The notes under the pieces: model-generated
What the model was told of the DNA's origin: nothing
Databases searched by the model: none
What the model saw: the letters and a program-made list of their open reading frames with translations, nothing else
Source of the DNA: Leptodactylus fallax
Taxonomy: Eukaryota; Chordata; Amphibia; Anura; Leptodactylidae
Assembly: GCA_947044405.1 (NCBI GenBank)
Contig: CAMRHE010001075.1
Location: 124,001-188,000 of the forward strand
Direction of reading: 5' to 3'
Length of the DNA stretch: 64,000 nucleotides
Shown here: one piece after another, positions 1 to 11,906 of the stretch
Layout of the letters: each line of letters opens with the position of its first letter
Position numbering within the stretch: position 1 is the first letter of the stretch
Position numbers and translations under genes: made by a program

Positions 1-3000
1 GTCATGTAGATTTGTAGATGGCTAGTTGAATGGAAAGATCTGTTTTATAAAAATAAAATTCTCAGTGTGCAAAGCCATAGAAATGCCCATGGAGCTAACT
101 ATGAACTTGTGCTAACTTGTAAATATAGGTATGTTTTATTTTGCTTGTGTCCAGAGAAACAAAACATGGGTAATACGTCACAGAAAAGTGTGAAGTCTTG
201 ATGCCTCAAGCAAGGTTGGCTCCATGGAAAAAGTTATTAATGCTGACAGATCTCATTAATTTCATTATACCTGGTGGAACTCCTGAGATTATTTTTTTGA
301 CAACCTCCAATAAAAATAAATATTGCTAGGATAATTTGGATCTTTATATTTGCACATTCAAAACATGCCATTCGCAATGTGTATATGCAGTGATGTAACA
401 TTCTTTGTATGTTCGTCTGAACAAGAGAACATACATTCACATTTAGTTTAATATCTGATTGTCGCTGTAATAAAACTAGAAAAAAAAGTAAAAATTTCAT
501 TTTATTTATATTTTGTGAGCAATCTTCAAATATGACAAACATAGGTAATCCACCTTAAATGGTAACAGGAAGCATCCTATTGAATATATGACCTAGTGGT
601 AACTGTCATGATGTGGTTATGAGTATAGTGCTAAGCTCAACCAGTGCTATTACATCACTAGTGCTACTAGTTTCTAGAGCTGCTCCCAGGTCAGTGAACA
701 TTGGCTTAGAATAATAAAAAAGCCATTCCACAGTAGTTACTGTGATGTTTTCGTAACTTTAAGAACATTAACGGATATTAAATATTTAAGTAATATATTA
801 AATATTAAAACATAGATATATTAAAGGAGCCCTCTATGCCTTAAATGGTCACAAACTTTTTAGAGAACTTAGTCTCATTTCATAGAGCAAGTGATTCTGC
901 ACTTTAATTAAAAATGTGGCTGCTTTCTGTCTAAAAAAACCACTAGGTGTCTCCCTTCTAGCTAATTTGCAGTTCACTCCCTGTTGCTAGCCTAGGTCTG
1001 TCCATAGATACATTAGATAAGCAAGATTGAATCACAGTGAGTGAAGGGGGAGGTTCTTTTTCTCTTCACACAGTGAATGCAGACTGTGGAGGGGCTGATT
1101 CTCTTCAGTCTCCACACACACATCTGCAAACTGTTTCTCTGTGCAAAGGACTGCAAACTCTGCAAATCTCCCAGCTTTACTTGTATACACTTTTGGCTGT
1201 TTGTTTAATTACAGATGGGATATTATTCACAGACAGCAATCAGCTTTCCTGACTGTGCTTATAGATTTTTCCCCCTGTGTTTTACCTGCTTGTCTGCATG
1301 TATTTGCACTGTATTTGCAGTTCAGTATTCCTAGATCTCCTATATTATGGTCTCTTGGGGTTTTCACAGCTACTTCTTTGCTATTGTACAGTTACTCCTG
1401 GCAATATGTCAGTGCAGTAACAGTAATGGATAGGGTAGGGGAATATTACTCCTTGTTGTACACACTCCCTGCCTGAGAAAGAAATGTAAACTGTGCTGCA
1501 GCAATAATGGGATATTAGCAGCAGAAAAACTGATAGAACATCATGTATAAAGGCTTATACAGTCATCAAACTGACTGCCCAGCAAGACCCTGCACATATT
1601 TACATTTTTCATGAAAACTCAGGTAACCTTTAACACAACAAATGGACTCAATAGGCCAATAGTTTCAATAAAGAATGCTCTATTTTATCCACCTACTTAT
1701 AAAACTTAATTTTTATTAAACAATCATAAAATACTATAATTGTAGGCATATCAATTAGTATACTCATTGGAAATTGAATGACATGCACAATACAATACCC
1801 AGTTAGTGTACTTCACACAGGGACTTACTGTAGAATGTCTCAGCTCTAGAATGTCTATTAGCAGGGGCACATGCACCAAGGGACAGAGTATTTGCCATTA
1901 TTCAGCCTTTCAGTGATGTATCTTTACTCAACAAGATTGAACACTGCAGCTGTCATTTATCGGGATATTTCCATGATTTTTCAGTCTATTACTATTTAGA
2001 ATCGGTTATGCCAGGAGTTAAATACTGTGTCAGTTTCATTTGTGACTGCAGCTTCCACTCACGCTTAGATAGACCTGGCACACAGGCACCTTTTCATTGG
2101 CTGTCACATAGTGCATCCTTTGTGATGCCAATGGGTTTACAAAGTTGGAGAATGCTGCTAATGTAACTGTGCCCCCATTACCCCTGAAAATGTCAGGTCA
2201 CCAGTGAAGCATGTCAGAAAAGGCTGGTGTGATTTCTGTGTTATTCCTAGTGTTTATGCTAGCTAACTAACACATCATATACAACATAGCTGGGACTGAA
2301 CTTATATAACAGGTATACAGGTTCCACATTAGTATTTTATTTACTTTTATTTAGTGACATTTTATAATTGGATGGTTAAAATAGGGCCATTTGGCAATTT
2401 GTGAGACTATTGCTCACATCTATTATCTAAATATTCTACACCATGTAATCTGTTAGTGGATAAAGCACAAAAATACTGATCAAAGAATACAGTAGACTCA
2501 TAATTTTTAGCCCTATCACCACCTCTCCCACCATCCTCACAGTCATTGATGCTCTGGTGTATATACAGTATGTAGGTAAAAGAGATATTTGGTGTAGAAA
2601 AACCTTTCATGTTTTAACATCCATGCTTTGCACGTCTATTTCAGAGTTTCTTACAAAAATTGTCAATGAAAACTAAACACAGCCCATGAAAAGAACAAAC
2701 ATTTGATAAATTTGTGCACATTTAATATTTTTAAAAAAAGGCTTTCCAGGACTGCAATATTAAAGGAGTTTTCTTATCTCAGGATTTCAGCTCCCCTCCT
2801 GTTTCCGCTCCACTTCACTTCCTGCTTCTCAGATCATTCTTGCCTGGAGCTCCTGCTTGCTCTAAACAGCACAGTTATCTCTGAATTTATATACACAAAT
2901 AACATAAGCCCTTATCAGTGCTTAAAAATTGAAATCCCTATGCAGTGAGGGTAAGAGAAGAGTATATAGACTGCCAGGAGTCATCATCCATTGACCTGTG

Positions 3001-3981
3001 AGCAGGACTGCAACCTTGTCCAACAGCTGTAAAAAATAAGGAAATTTAGCTGTATATGGCAAACAGAGCAAGATAGATAAAGCAATGTATTGGGTATTTA
3101 GCTTCATCTACAAGTCTAAATATAATACTTCAGATGGTAATACCCCTCTATTGGCCTATCCAATATCCGTCAATATTATATTGGTTGTGGTTCAACATCT
3201 GGCACCCCTGCTGATCAGCTGTTCAGCCGGCAAGCACTGCTTCTATTTCACAGGTCTGTGATGTCGCATTCATGGTCACATGGCCTTTCTGTAGCCCAGT
3301 CCTATTCTAATGAATAGGATGAAGCTGCAGTGCCAAGCACAGTCGCTATATGGGTCTGTGATTGGTAAGCAGTGCTGAGGCTGCAGGGGTCTTCCAAATT
3401 CAAAGAGCTTGTCAGTGGAGGTGCCAAAACTCAGTTTCAGGTCTGATATTGCAGACCTATTTTATCATTGTTGAAAAAGTCTTGTAACTGTTAGATTATA
3501 AATTGTTTGAGCTGCTCAATAAATATGGTGCACCTTGCAACCCTGTAATTTTCAGGACCCTCTCACACTAGTTTTAAAGCCGTGACACATAGATAGATGA
3601 GCGGCAATGTAATTCCTACCAGGAATACAATATGACAATAAAGATAAAATTAGAATGACTGTAAAGAACTGGACACTGTGCCTCAAGTCATATTCAGAAC
3701 TTTCTTTGTAAATGATTTTTGGCTTTGTGAAGGCCGTAGGTCAGCTATTCAGACTTCTTTTTAACTTTTGTCTCTGTCTGACAACCTGTTAATACCTTAC
3801 TGTTCTCCTAATAATGTCATTTATATACTACTGACAACGTACCTGTAATTTATACAGTTATTTCATATCCATATAGGAATCTGATTCTAGGTCCTGTATC
3901 CATTTACAATTCCTGTGCCTAAAGCAACGTAAGGTTAATGCTCTCTATGAGGTCACACAATTATCATGTCATGTATGTATG

Positions 3982-3982
<1 letters not shown>
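1..3982. other. AT-rich DNA, no gene recognised; one TTAA repeat fragment
   Basis: No convincing coding region, RNA gene or splice-linked exon set is visible. Short frames such as those near 1037-1476 are low-complexity and match no family I know. From about 2764 to 3095, next to a TTAA at 2760-2763, the sequence matches in part the complement of the MITE at 17399-18027. The shared parts are the stretch with CTCCTGTTTCCGCTCC and the GGCAAACAGAGCAAGATAGA stretch. I read it as a copy of that MITE family whose far end is unclear. Confidence 0.5.
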
Positions 3983-4013
<31 letters not shown>

Positions 4014-4014
4014 G

Positions 4015-4048
<34 letters not shown>

Positions 4049-4062
4049 GTGCATAGATAGAT
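3983..4062. repeat. (GATA)n microsatellite
   Basis: About 80 bp of tandem tetranucleotide GATA with a few interruptions (GAGA, GGTGCATA). A second GATA tract is in opsin intron 1. Confidence 0.95.
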
Positions 4063-6018
4063 GAGAAAAATGGGGGTACTTTATTTACCCATAACCAATC
4101 TGGTATAGAGGTTATATTGTTGCTTTATTCTGTATAAATAATATACCGCACTTTTTTCATGGTAATTTGTGTGCTGACTATTTTTATTTTTTTATATTGA
4201 TAGACACTTTGTCAGTATCCATAGCCTGCTGCTATTTCATTGTTTGATATGGTGGGACTTTTTTTTTGTGCTAAGAAGTATAGATAGATTTCCATAATGG
4301 ATCTATTCATGTAGAGCTTGAATTATGTAGTCTACCAGACAGGTAGACCTGAAGATCCAGGTCTACAATGCAAAATCTGTAATGGGTAATGGGGCCTTTA
4401 TCTACTTTGTGACATTTAGAATATAGCATATTGCATATTTAGCATATTGTCATTATTCAAGACAAAAAACATTATTGCAACCTTCACTTTATACTGGGCT
4501 AAGTGTACCAGCTCTAGAAATATATAAAATTCTACTTTCAGGGAAGTACCAGATGGATCATAAGAATGAACTGTTGCACTAGTTGTAGCAGATGCATTGT
4601 CTGGTAAGGTTTATTTGTTGTTGTTAATGCCCTGCCGTATTTAGTTATGTAACACGTATTGGTAAGAAAGAAAAACATATTCCATTCTGTATACATTATT
4701 ACATTTATGCCTTTTTATCTATTCTTCGGCTTCCAGGCAATTTGCTCTTCTTAGTTTGCTGGATAGTTCCTGAATCACTGCTCCAGCTTACGTCAACAGT
4801 GCTTGCCTGTTTGGCAATTGTCATTAAATGCCATACACTTGGCTCTTGCAATGCACAAATAAAAGCTGTTCTGTTATCCATGATGAATCAACAACAGACT
4901 CCATTGATCCATTGTTGAATGGAGGTGGTCGCTAATAGCAGTCTGTTTCCACAGGGAAGGTGTTGGCTGGATCTCAGTAAAGTTCACAAACATTTCTAAG
5001 CACTTTACACTCTGCTTCCCTCACTAAAAGAATTATTTGTTTCTCAGCTTGTTGCTGATTAAATCAAAGCATCCCACGCCCCAGGAACAATGCCCCGAGC
5101 TAGAAGAGCTCCGAAAACTGGATGATTTCACTCGGGTGAAGCTAACTAAACTATGACAATTGTCTACCTATATACCCATCTGTATTTCTGGGAAATAGCG
5201 CTATCCAAAGCCTCTGTGTTTGTGTGTGACTGGAGAGAATAGTTATAGATCTGGCCATACAGGTGTCGATATACCTGTCCCTACAGAAGCAGCATTTTGG
5301 ATTAGTAGCACTATGTTTACAGACTTCTGAAGCATATTTGCCAGTCCTAAAGGCATACCTCCCAACCACCTAGTCCTAGATTATGCTGTCTTCCTGTCCC
5401 GGGGTGACAGATGGCATGTCCAGACTTCAACTCATCATCAGCATCCTGGACCTACATTCAACCCCAGTCACTGCTGTCAGTGGCATGCAGAGATGTCACT
5501 GCATCACACCTGCTGTTCCAAGCTGCTGAGAGCAGAGACCAGAGTGGACCTGTAGGCAGCTCTACAGGAACTGGATGAGGTGAGTATTACTTTGTTTTTG
5601 CAGGCATTATACCATGTGGGGGCCACAAGGGGGCTTTATACTATGTGGGGACCATGAGGGAACATTATACTGTATGGGGCACAAAACCACTTTTATATGT
5701 GTCGGATAAATGTGGCCTTTTGGTGCCTGTCAGGCTGATATATGTCACTAGTCTTTTTATTTTCTTGTAGTACAGTAAAGTGTTGTAGAATATGCTATTA
5801 AATACAATAAAAGGTAGGCATATAATAAAAAGTATGTATGCCACATAGTATACATTTACTTTTAGAAAACAACCTACTGTATACTGCAGTCTGCAGAATC
5901 ATCACTGCTTTCTATTGGAGGTATATGTTTGAAGATGCTCTTGACGTATACCTCTGACACAAGGCCACTTATTTCATAGATAGCATTGACACTTTTCAGC
6001 ACAATAACAGAAGTCTTC
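4063..6018. other. Non-coding DNA, no gene recognised
   Basis: No supported gene. Near 5600-5700 there is a short run of a degenerate repeat (CTATGTGGGGACCATGAGGG) that resembles the minisatellite units at 6938-7240. The rest shows no clear structure. Confidence 0.5.
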
Positions 6019-6356
6019 TAGCTCCTCTCCTCTTCTCACCTTACTACTTACATTAGTGACCCCATTTCCTCACACCTCATCCAGTCTCAATCTCTCTCGC
6101 TGTCACTACTCACTACTAAAATATTTAATCTCTTTCTTTCTTCTGATATCTTTCCTTCCTCTTTTACACAGCTTGTCATAGCCCCACTACTGAAAAAACC
6201 ATCTCTTGACCTGTCCTGTGCTACTAACTACAGATCCATCTCTAATGTTTATTTTACCAGTAAACTCAAACAACATTTACTCTATTCTCACCTAATCTCT
6301 CCACTAACTCTCTTCTCATCACATTACAATCTGGTTTCCACATATTACTGTCAGGA
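6019..6356 (+). mobile_element. L2-like LINE fragment (reverse transcriptase part)
   Basis: This matches, base for base over long stretches, the plus-strand L2-like reverse transcriptase region at about 38520-38850: a shared run through AGTGACC, CTACTAAAATATTTAA, a divergent copy of the [20 protein letters not shown] region, and ATTACAATCTGG. It is interrupted by several stops and indels, so it is a dead fragment. Both LINE ends are missing here. Confidence 0.75.
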
Positions 6357-6556
6357 ATCTCAGCATATTAACGGCTGTTTGCAATTGCCACCTTCAATTT
6401 TGCATGACCACCAAACAAACTCTGCTTGAGTCTTCAAAGCTGGTCAGAACTTTAAGACACAGACCCAATCAGAGATCTACATAATCTTTCAAGTAAGTTA
6501 AGGAGTGGTAATTAAACCTTGCTGATGTCGTCATGTGCCTGTGATTGTCTTGTGCA

Positions 6557-7680
6557 CAGTGGTGTAACGATCGTGGTCACAGGGGGTGCGACCGCGATCG
6601 GGCCCGGAGGGGTATGGGGCCTGCAGCCAGCTGGAAATGGTCGGGGCCTCATACCACCATGATAGTGGTTGGGGAAAGCCTTGTTCCCCAACTGCTATAA
6701 CTGACGTCACGCCAGCGGTCATTTGGGGCGCACCAGCGTAATGACGTCATCGTGCCCCCACGGAACCGCTGGAGTGGAAGACATCAGTCGCCAGAATGAA
6801 GAGTTGCCGCAGACAGCAGGACGGAGCGAGGATGCCCCGGAGAGGTGAGGTAAGGTGAGTATAAGTGTTTGTTATTATACTCTGGGGTCTGAGGTGACCC
6901 CAAAGTATAATAATGGCACCGGCTCTAGGAGGGGGGGGGGGGCTCTTAGGAGCATATGATACTGTGTTGGGGCCACTGTGAGCATATAATATTGTGTGGG
7001 GGCCACTGTGAGAATATAATACTGTGTGGAGCCACTGTGAGCATATAATACTGTGTTGGAGCCACTGCTGGGCATATAATACTGTATGTGGGCCACTGTA
7101 AGCATATAATACTGTGTGGGAGGCCACTGTGAGAATATAGTACTGTGTGAGGGTCACTGCAGAGCACGTAATACTGTGTGGGGGCCACTGCGGAGCATGT
7201 AATACTGCGTGGGGGCCACTGCTGAGCATATTATACTGTCCCTGTATTGTTTACATGCCGGGCGCTCACCGTATTCTTGATAACTACAGTTGTGGGTACT
7301 ACAGCTGTATCCCTTTCAAGTATCTGAGATATTGCTGCAGCACCCATAACTGCCACTATCAAGAATTTGCTCTATGGAGGGGGTAGGGGGCTGCTTGTGC
7401 AGCTGGGCTCTTACCCTTCTTAAGAAGACTTGTATAATGCTGATCTCCTGGATCTCCTGGTCAAATGGGCATGACATCAGCGGGCCTCAGCAGTTACCCC
7501 AAGCGCATGACGTCACAAAGAGAGGGTGCTGAACGCCTCAAGGAGACGCAAAAAAGGTAATGGCAGGTGAGTATGAATGTTTTTTTTTTATTTTACACAG
7601 CTCCCATGGGCCTCCACCTATTATACTCAGTTGTCTGAAGAGACCCCAGAGTATAATAAGGTCACTTTCACTTTGACATA
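6557..7680. mobile_element. hAT-like repeat with internal minisatellite
   Basis: It begins with CAGTGGTGTAAC, close to the terminus of the small hAT MITE at 18078-18161. It then has a GC-rich part, an inverted pair of TATTATACTCTGGGGTC-type motifs, and a minisatellite (6938-7240). The same architecture occurs at 52927-53880, and similar minisatellite units occur in the hAT element at 35894-37418. I could not find the right terminus or target duplication, so the end is approximate. Confidence 0.5.
6938..7240. repeat. Minisatellite, about 30-bp unit
   Basis: About nine imperfect head-to-tail units of a sequence like GCCACTGTGAGCATATAATA followed by CTGTGTGGGG. The unit reads open in several minus-strand frames, which gives repetitive ORFs of 76-160 residues. 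These are a by-product of the repeat and not genes. Confidence 0.85.
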
Positions 7681-8318
7681 ACTTCAGCTGTGTTTGACTT
7701 AAGAGCTAGAAATAGATCAGATATATAGGTTTATAGTAGCCCTGAGAGTGGTTTACACTATATTTTAAGCCATTTTTAGGTGTACTGAAGTCACCTGAAC
7801 CCCATATGAAATGAATCTTGAGAGGTTCGCCCGTCTCTAGTTATTTCTTGGATTTGACTTTAGATTGGAATCTGACTCTCCTCTGATGCTCAATTTGGCA
7901 GCTTCTTACACTCCTGATAAAACCTCTGCTTGTTTATTAAGCCCTTAGTCTTCCCTAAGATAACTGATTTTGTTCTTTATATCTGCAAGTGCATCTGTTG
8001 TCTTATACTTGTCTTGGCTTTGTGACCTAGGTCCTGAGCGGCCAACTCCATCCTGTCTTGCAGCAGGCTCTGGTGTAAACCTTGGGGGTGCCCTAGATTT
8101 CACATTCTAAGATAGTGTCGGATAGTGAGAGGCCAAAATACAACCAGAACAGGAAGGTCTAAGTAAATTAGAGTAGGTTAGGACTTATTGTTAGTGGTAA
8201 GAAAAATGAAATGTGGATTGCTTGTTCTATGACTTTTACTCACGAATGAGGTTTCAAATGTTAGCCACAGGCCAAAAATTTATATTTAAATTGTATTTTG
8301 CTTTTGTGACTTTATGTA
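7681..8318. other. Non-coding DNA, no gene recognised
   Basis: No supported feature. The sequence is unique-looking spacer between the repeat to the left and the Tc1-like element that starts at 8319. Confidence 0.5.
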
Positions 8319-9885
8319 AAGTCATGGCCAAAAGTTTTGAGAATGATACAAATATTAATTTTTACAAAGTCTAATGCTTCAGTTTTTCTAATGGCAATTT
8401 GCATATACTCCATAATGTTATAAAGAGTGATCAGCTAAACAGCAATTACTTGCAAAGTCAATATTTGCCTAGAAAATGAACTTTATCCCCCAAAACACAT
8501 TTCAACATCATTGCAGCCCTGCCTTAAAAGGACCACCTAACATCGTTTCAGTGATTGCTCCATTAACACAGGTGTGGGTGTTGATGAGGACAGGGCTGGA
8601 GATCAATCTGTCATGATTAAGTAAGAATGACACCACTGGACACTTTAAAAGGAGGCTGGTGCTTGCCATCATTGTTTCTCTTCTGTTAACCATGGTTATC
8701 TCTAAAGAAACACGTGCAGTCATCATTGCACTGCACAAAAATAGCCTAACTGGGAAGAGTATTGCAGCTAGAAAGATTGCACCTCAGTCAACAATCTATC
8801 GCATCATCAAGAACTTCAAGGAGAGAGGTTCCATTGGTGCCAAAAAGGCTCCAGGGTGCCCAAGAAAGACCAGCAAGCGGCAGGACAGTCTCTTAAAAGT
8901 GTTTCAGCTGCGGGATCGGGCTACCAGCAGTGCAGAGCTTGCTGAGGAATGGCAGCAGGCAGGTGTGAGTGCATCTGCACGCACTGTGAGGCGGAGACTG
9001 TTGGAACAAGGCCTGGTCTCAAGGAGGGCAGCAAAGAAGCCACTTCTCTCCAGAAAAAACATCAGGGACAGACTGATATTCTGCAAAAGGTACAGGGAGT
9101 GGACTGCTGAGGACTGGGGTAAAGTCATTTTCTCTGATGAATCCCCTTTTCCATTGTTTGGAACATCTGGAAAACAGCTTATTCGGAGAAGAAGAGGTGA
9201 GCGCTACCACCAGTCTTGTCTCATGCCAACTGTAAAGCATCCTGAAACCATTCATGTGTGGGGTTGCTTCTCAGCCAAGGGAATCGGCTCTCTCACAGTC
9301 TTGCCTAAAAACACAGCCATGAATAAAGAATGGTACCAGAATGTCCTCCAAGAGCAACTTCTCCCAACCGTCCAAGAGCAGTTTGGCGCTCAACAATGCC
9401 TTTTCCAGCATGATGGAGCACCTTGCCATAAAGCAAAGGTGATAACTAAATGGCTCAGGGAACAAAACATAGGGATTTTGGGTCCATGGCCTGGAAACTC
9501 CCCAGATCTTAATCCCATTGAGAACTTGTGGTCAATCATCAAGAGACGGGTGGACAAACAAAAACTAACAAATTCAGACAAAATTAAAGCATTGATTCTG
9601 CAAGAATGGACTGCTATCAGTCAGGATTTGGTCCAGAAGTTGATTGAGAGCATGCCAGGGAGAATTGCAGAGGTCCTGAAGAAGAAGGGTCAACACTGCA
9701 AATATTGACTTACTGCATTAACTCATTCTAACTGTCAATATAAGCTTCTGTTACTCATAATATGAATGCAATTATATTTCTGTATGTGATAAAAACATCT
9801 GACAAACACACATAAAAACCAGAGGGCAGCAGATCATGTGAAAATATAATATTTGTGTCATTCTCAAAACTTTTGGCCATGACTG
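8319..9885 (+). mobile_element. Tc1-like DNA transposon, complete, DD35E spacing
   Basis: A 1567-bp element bounded by TA at 8317-8318 and 9886-9887. The terminal inverted repeats are short, about 39 bp with two mismatches. The left starts AAGTCATGGCCAAAAG and the right, on the complement, starts CAGTCATGGCCAAAAG. It contains one uninterrupted transposase frame (8692-9708). Known of the superfamily: Tc1/mariner elements insert at TA by cut and paste. The first base of the left terminus differs from the right (A for C). The terminal region is probably functional, but this is unproven. Confidence 0.93.
8692..9708 (+). CDS. Tc1-like transposase, 338 aa, uninterrupted
   Basis: Acts in the nucleus on its own terminal repeats to excise and integrate the element. 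The ATG at 8692 has a strong context (ACCATGG) and begins MVISKETR. A longer reading to 8659 would need a GTG start and is not chosen. Seen: an N-terminal helix-turn-helix region (GKSIAARKIAPQSTIYRIIK, then NFKERGS), a basic linker, a second DNA-binding helix region (SARTVRRRLLEQGL), and the catalytic triad at IFSDES, FQHDGAPCHKA and [11 protein letters not shown] count 35 residues between the second Asp and the Glu. The usual Tc1 value is 34, and the minus-strand transposase at 57079-58101 has 34. The C-terminus GQHCKY* is intact. Length equals that of full-size family members. Activity is inferred, not shown. Confidence 0.95.
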   Translation: MVISKETRAVIIALHKNSLTGKSIAARKIAPQSTIYRIIKNFKERGSIGAKKAPGCPRKTSKRQDSLLKVFQLRDRATSSAELAEEWQQAGVSASARTVRRRLLEQGLVSRRAAKKPLLSRKNIRDRLIFCKRYREWTAEDWGKVIFSDESPFPLFGTSGKQLIRRRRGERYHQSCLMPTVKHPETIHVWGCFSAKGIGSLTVLPKNTAMNKEWYQNVLQEQLLPTVQEQFGAQQCLFQHDGAPCHKAKVITKWLREQNIGILGPWPGNSPDLNPIENLWSIIKRRVDKQKLTNSDKIKALILQEWTAISQDLVQKLIESMPGRIAEVLKKKGQHCKY

Positions 9886-10004
9886 TACATGCATTTCAAC
9901 TTACATTTGTTTCATGTTTATGGAAGTAGTGGGGCCAACATTCCCTCTGAATATGAAGAGCTCAAAATGAGTAGTTCAGAAATCACAGAACAAATGTTTA
10001 TTAA

Positions 10005-10493
10005 AGGGGTATTCCCATGAACATGACTATATATAAATTCATAGACAATGAAAAGTTAAAAATTTTTGCAAATATAATATATTAATCATTTTGCAGAGTT
10101 TTTCTTAGAGTTAAGATTTTCTCTAATAATTTTAATGGTGATGGTCTGTTGTCTTGATTAGTGGATACGACCACGAATGCAGAAACTTTTTGTGGACTGG
10201 TACTTATCAGAAACCCAGCCATGATTTCCTTATTGTGTCCAAGGTTTCATTGAAAGACACTAGATGCACAGGAAGATAATTCAGCTACAATAAAGAAATC
10301 ATGGCTGGATTTCAGACAATTGAAAGTTCCTCTATTCATGGTTCATTGTCCATTGGCAACCGATAAAGATAAAAGACTGTCACCACTGAGATGGTTAGAG
10401 AAAATCTTTAAAACTCTGCAAAATTTTTAATTACTTATATTTCCAAAAATGTTCTTCAAATTTAAATATGGTTATGTTCATGGGACTACCCCT
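10005..10493. mobile_element. TTAA-flanked MITE (Kolobok/piggyBac-like)
   Basis: A 489-bp non-coding element between TTAA at 10001-10004 and 10494-10497. Inverted termini: left AGGGGTATTCCCATGAACAT; right complement AGGGGTAGTCCCATGAACAT. Subterminal inverted stretches (ATGGTTATG, AAATTTAAATATGG) continue the match. TTAA duplication is known of piggyBac and Kolobok transposases, and no transposase gene for it is in the window. Confidence 0.85.
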
Positions 10494-11906
10494 TTAATGG
10501 GTTGAACCTCTGTTGGGTGGCTTCTACATCTATAGCTCCTAATGTATGACAGTTTTTCATTTTCATTCGTCATGTAGTTAATATATCAACTTATTTGAAA
10601 TGAATTACTATTAATTGTTTGATACATTTCATAAACTGATAAATGCCATAACCGACACTACAGTATCTCCACTGCTTCTACAGTCACTCATGATCTTTCA
10701 TATTATCTCATACATCAGGTAAATTGAGTCTTTATATTGAGCAATTTCACTTTTCGTAACTGATGTGTTAATCTCTCTGAGCAGTTTTGAGATGGAAATA
10801 GAGTTTTTGTGGTTCAGTGGTGTTTTTATCAGCGCTCTGGGAATTGAAGAACTGTCAACATACTTCAGTTTGAGTTTTCTAAAAAATATCAAATGACAAA
10901 GTGTGTGACTGTTTCCCTATTTTTGCTCTAAGAAGACAAATTCACTGATTCATGAATAAAATGATGGCAAATTGAGGATGAACTTTGTAATGGCTTAAAT
11001 AATTGAAGAATATGGCATCATAAATATTTCATGATTTAATGTTTGGCTTTACAGCAATAAAAACTCTACCACACTGGAAAATTCTGCTAACCCCCCTTCC
11101 TGCCTTTTCAGTTTTTTATTTTAGTTTTTTACTCCTTTTCTTAAAGGCAATACGTTTTTTTATTTTTCCATTCACATACCCATATGTGGGCTTGTTTTTT
11201 GATGTACAAATTGGTCTTCCTAATGACATAATTTAATACTATGTATGTATGTACATATGTATTGGGAAGCTGGAAAAAAAATATGAATGGTGCCATTTGT
11301 GCCATTTTCTTACTTTTTTTTTTTTTGTTTAAACTGCATTTGATTTGAGGTAAAAATAATATGGTGCCTTTATTCTTCAGGTAAGTACAATCATGGTGAT
11401 ACCAATACTGATTTTGTTATGTTTTAAAATATTTTACATTTTTGCATCAAAGTAGCTGTATGTATTAAAGAAGTTTTAGTTTTTTTATGTGAAGAGTCAT
11501 TGAAGCTGCTTTATCATGGCTTGTGCACCAGAAAACTCAAAAATTTAATTTTTTTGTAAAAGTTAAAATTATACCAGTTTTCCGGTGTAAATGATGCCAG
11601 TGATCTATGCCATAATGGAGGATGTGCCTAATTTATCACAAGGCGTGGAAAATGTTGGTCTTAATAAATCAGCCACTTCAATGGCACCATCATTGAGTAG
11701 CTTTAATTATTATTATTTGTTAAGGATCATGGAAAAAATAAAAACAGCAAAAAGGTTTAATAAGAAGTGAAATTATGAATTTTACCATTTTGGTGTCCAT
11801 ATTTTCGCAGTCTACACATTCTACAGCTATTCTACTGACTGACTCCAATATTTCCTGATACAACAACATTGTTACCATAAAATGATACAAAATATGTTTG
11901 CAGATA
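10494..11906. other. AT-rich spacer, no gene recognised
   Basis: Contains poly-T tracts and short open frames with no family resemblance. Nothing supports a gene or RNA here. Confidence 0.5.

Noticed and set aside
1037..1476. Two overlapping plus frames of 71 and 111 residues
   Set aside because: No family resemblance, no splice partners, low complexity. Expected by chance in 64 kb.
6747..7229. 160-residue minus-strand open frame and its overlapping neighbours
   Set aside because: They read through the 30-bp minisatellite at 6938-7240. The repeated HTVLYA/TQYYML words come from the DNA repeat, and several frames are open at once.
8659..8691. N-terminal extension of the DD35E transposase to a GTG
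   Set aside because: Needs a non-ATG start. The ATG at 8692 has a strong context and matches the usual N-terminus of the family.
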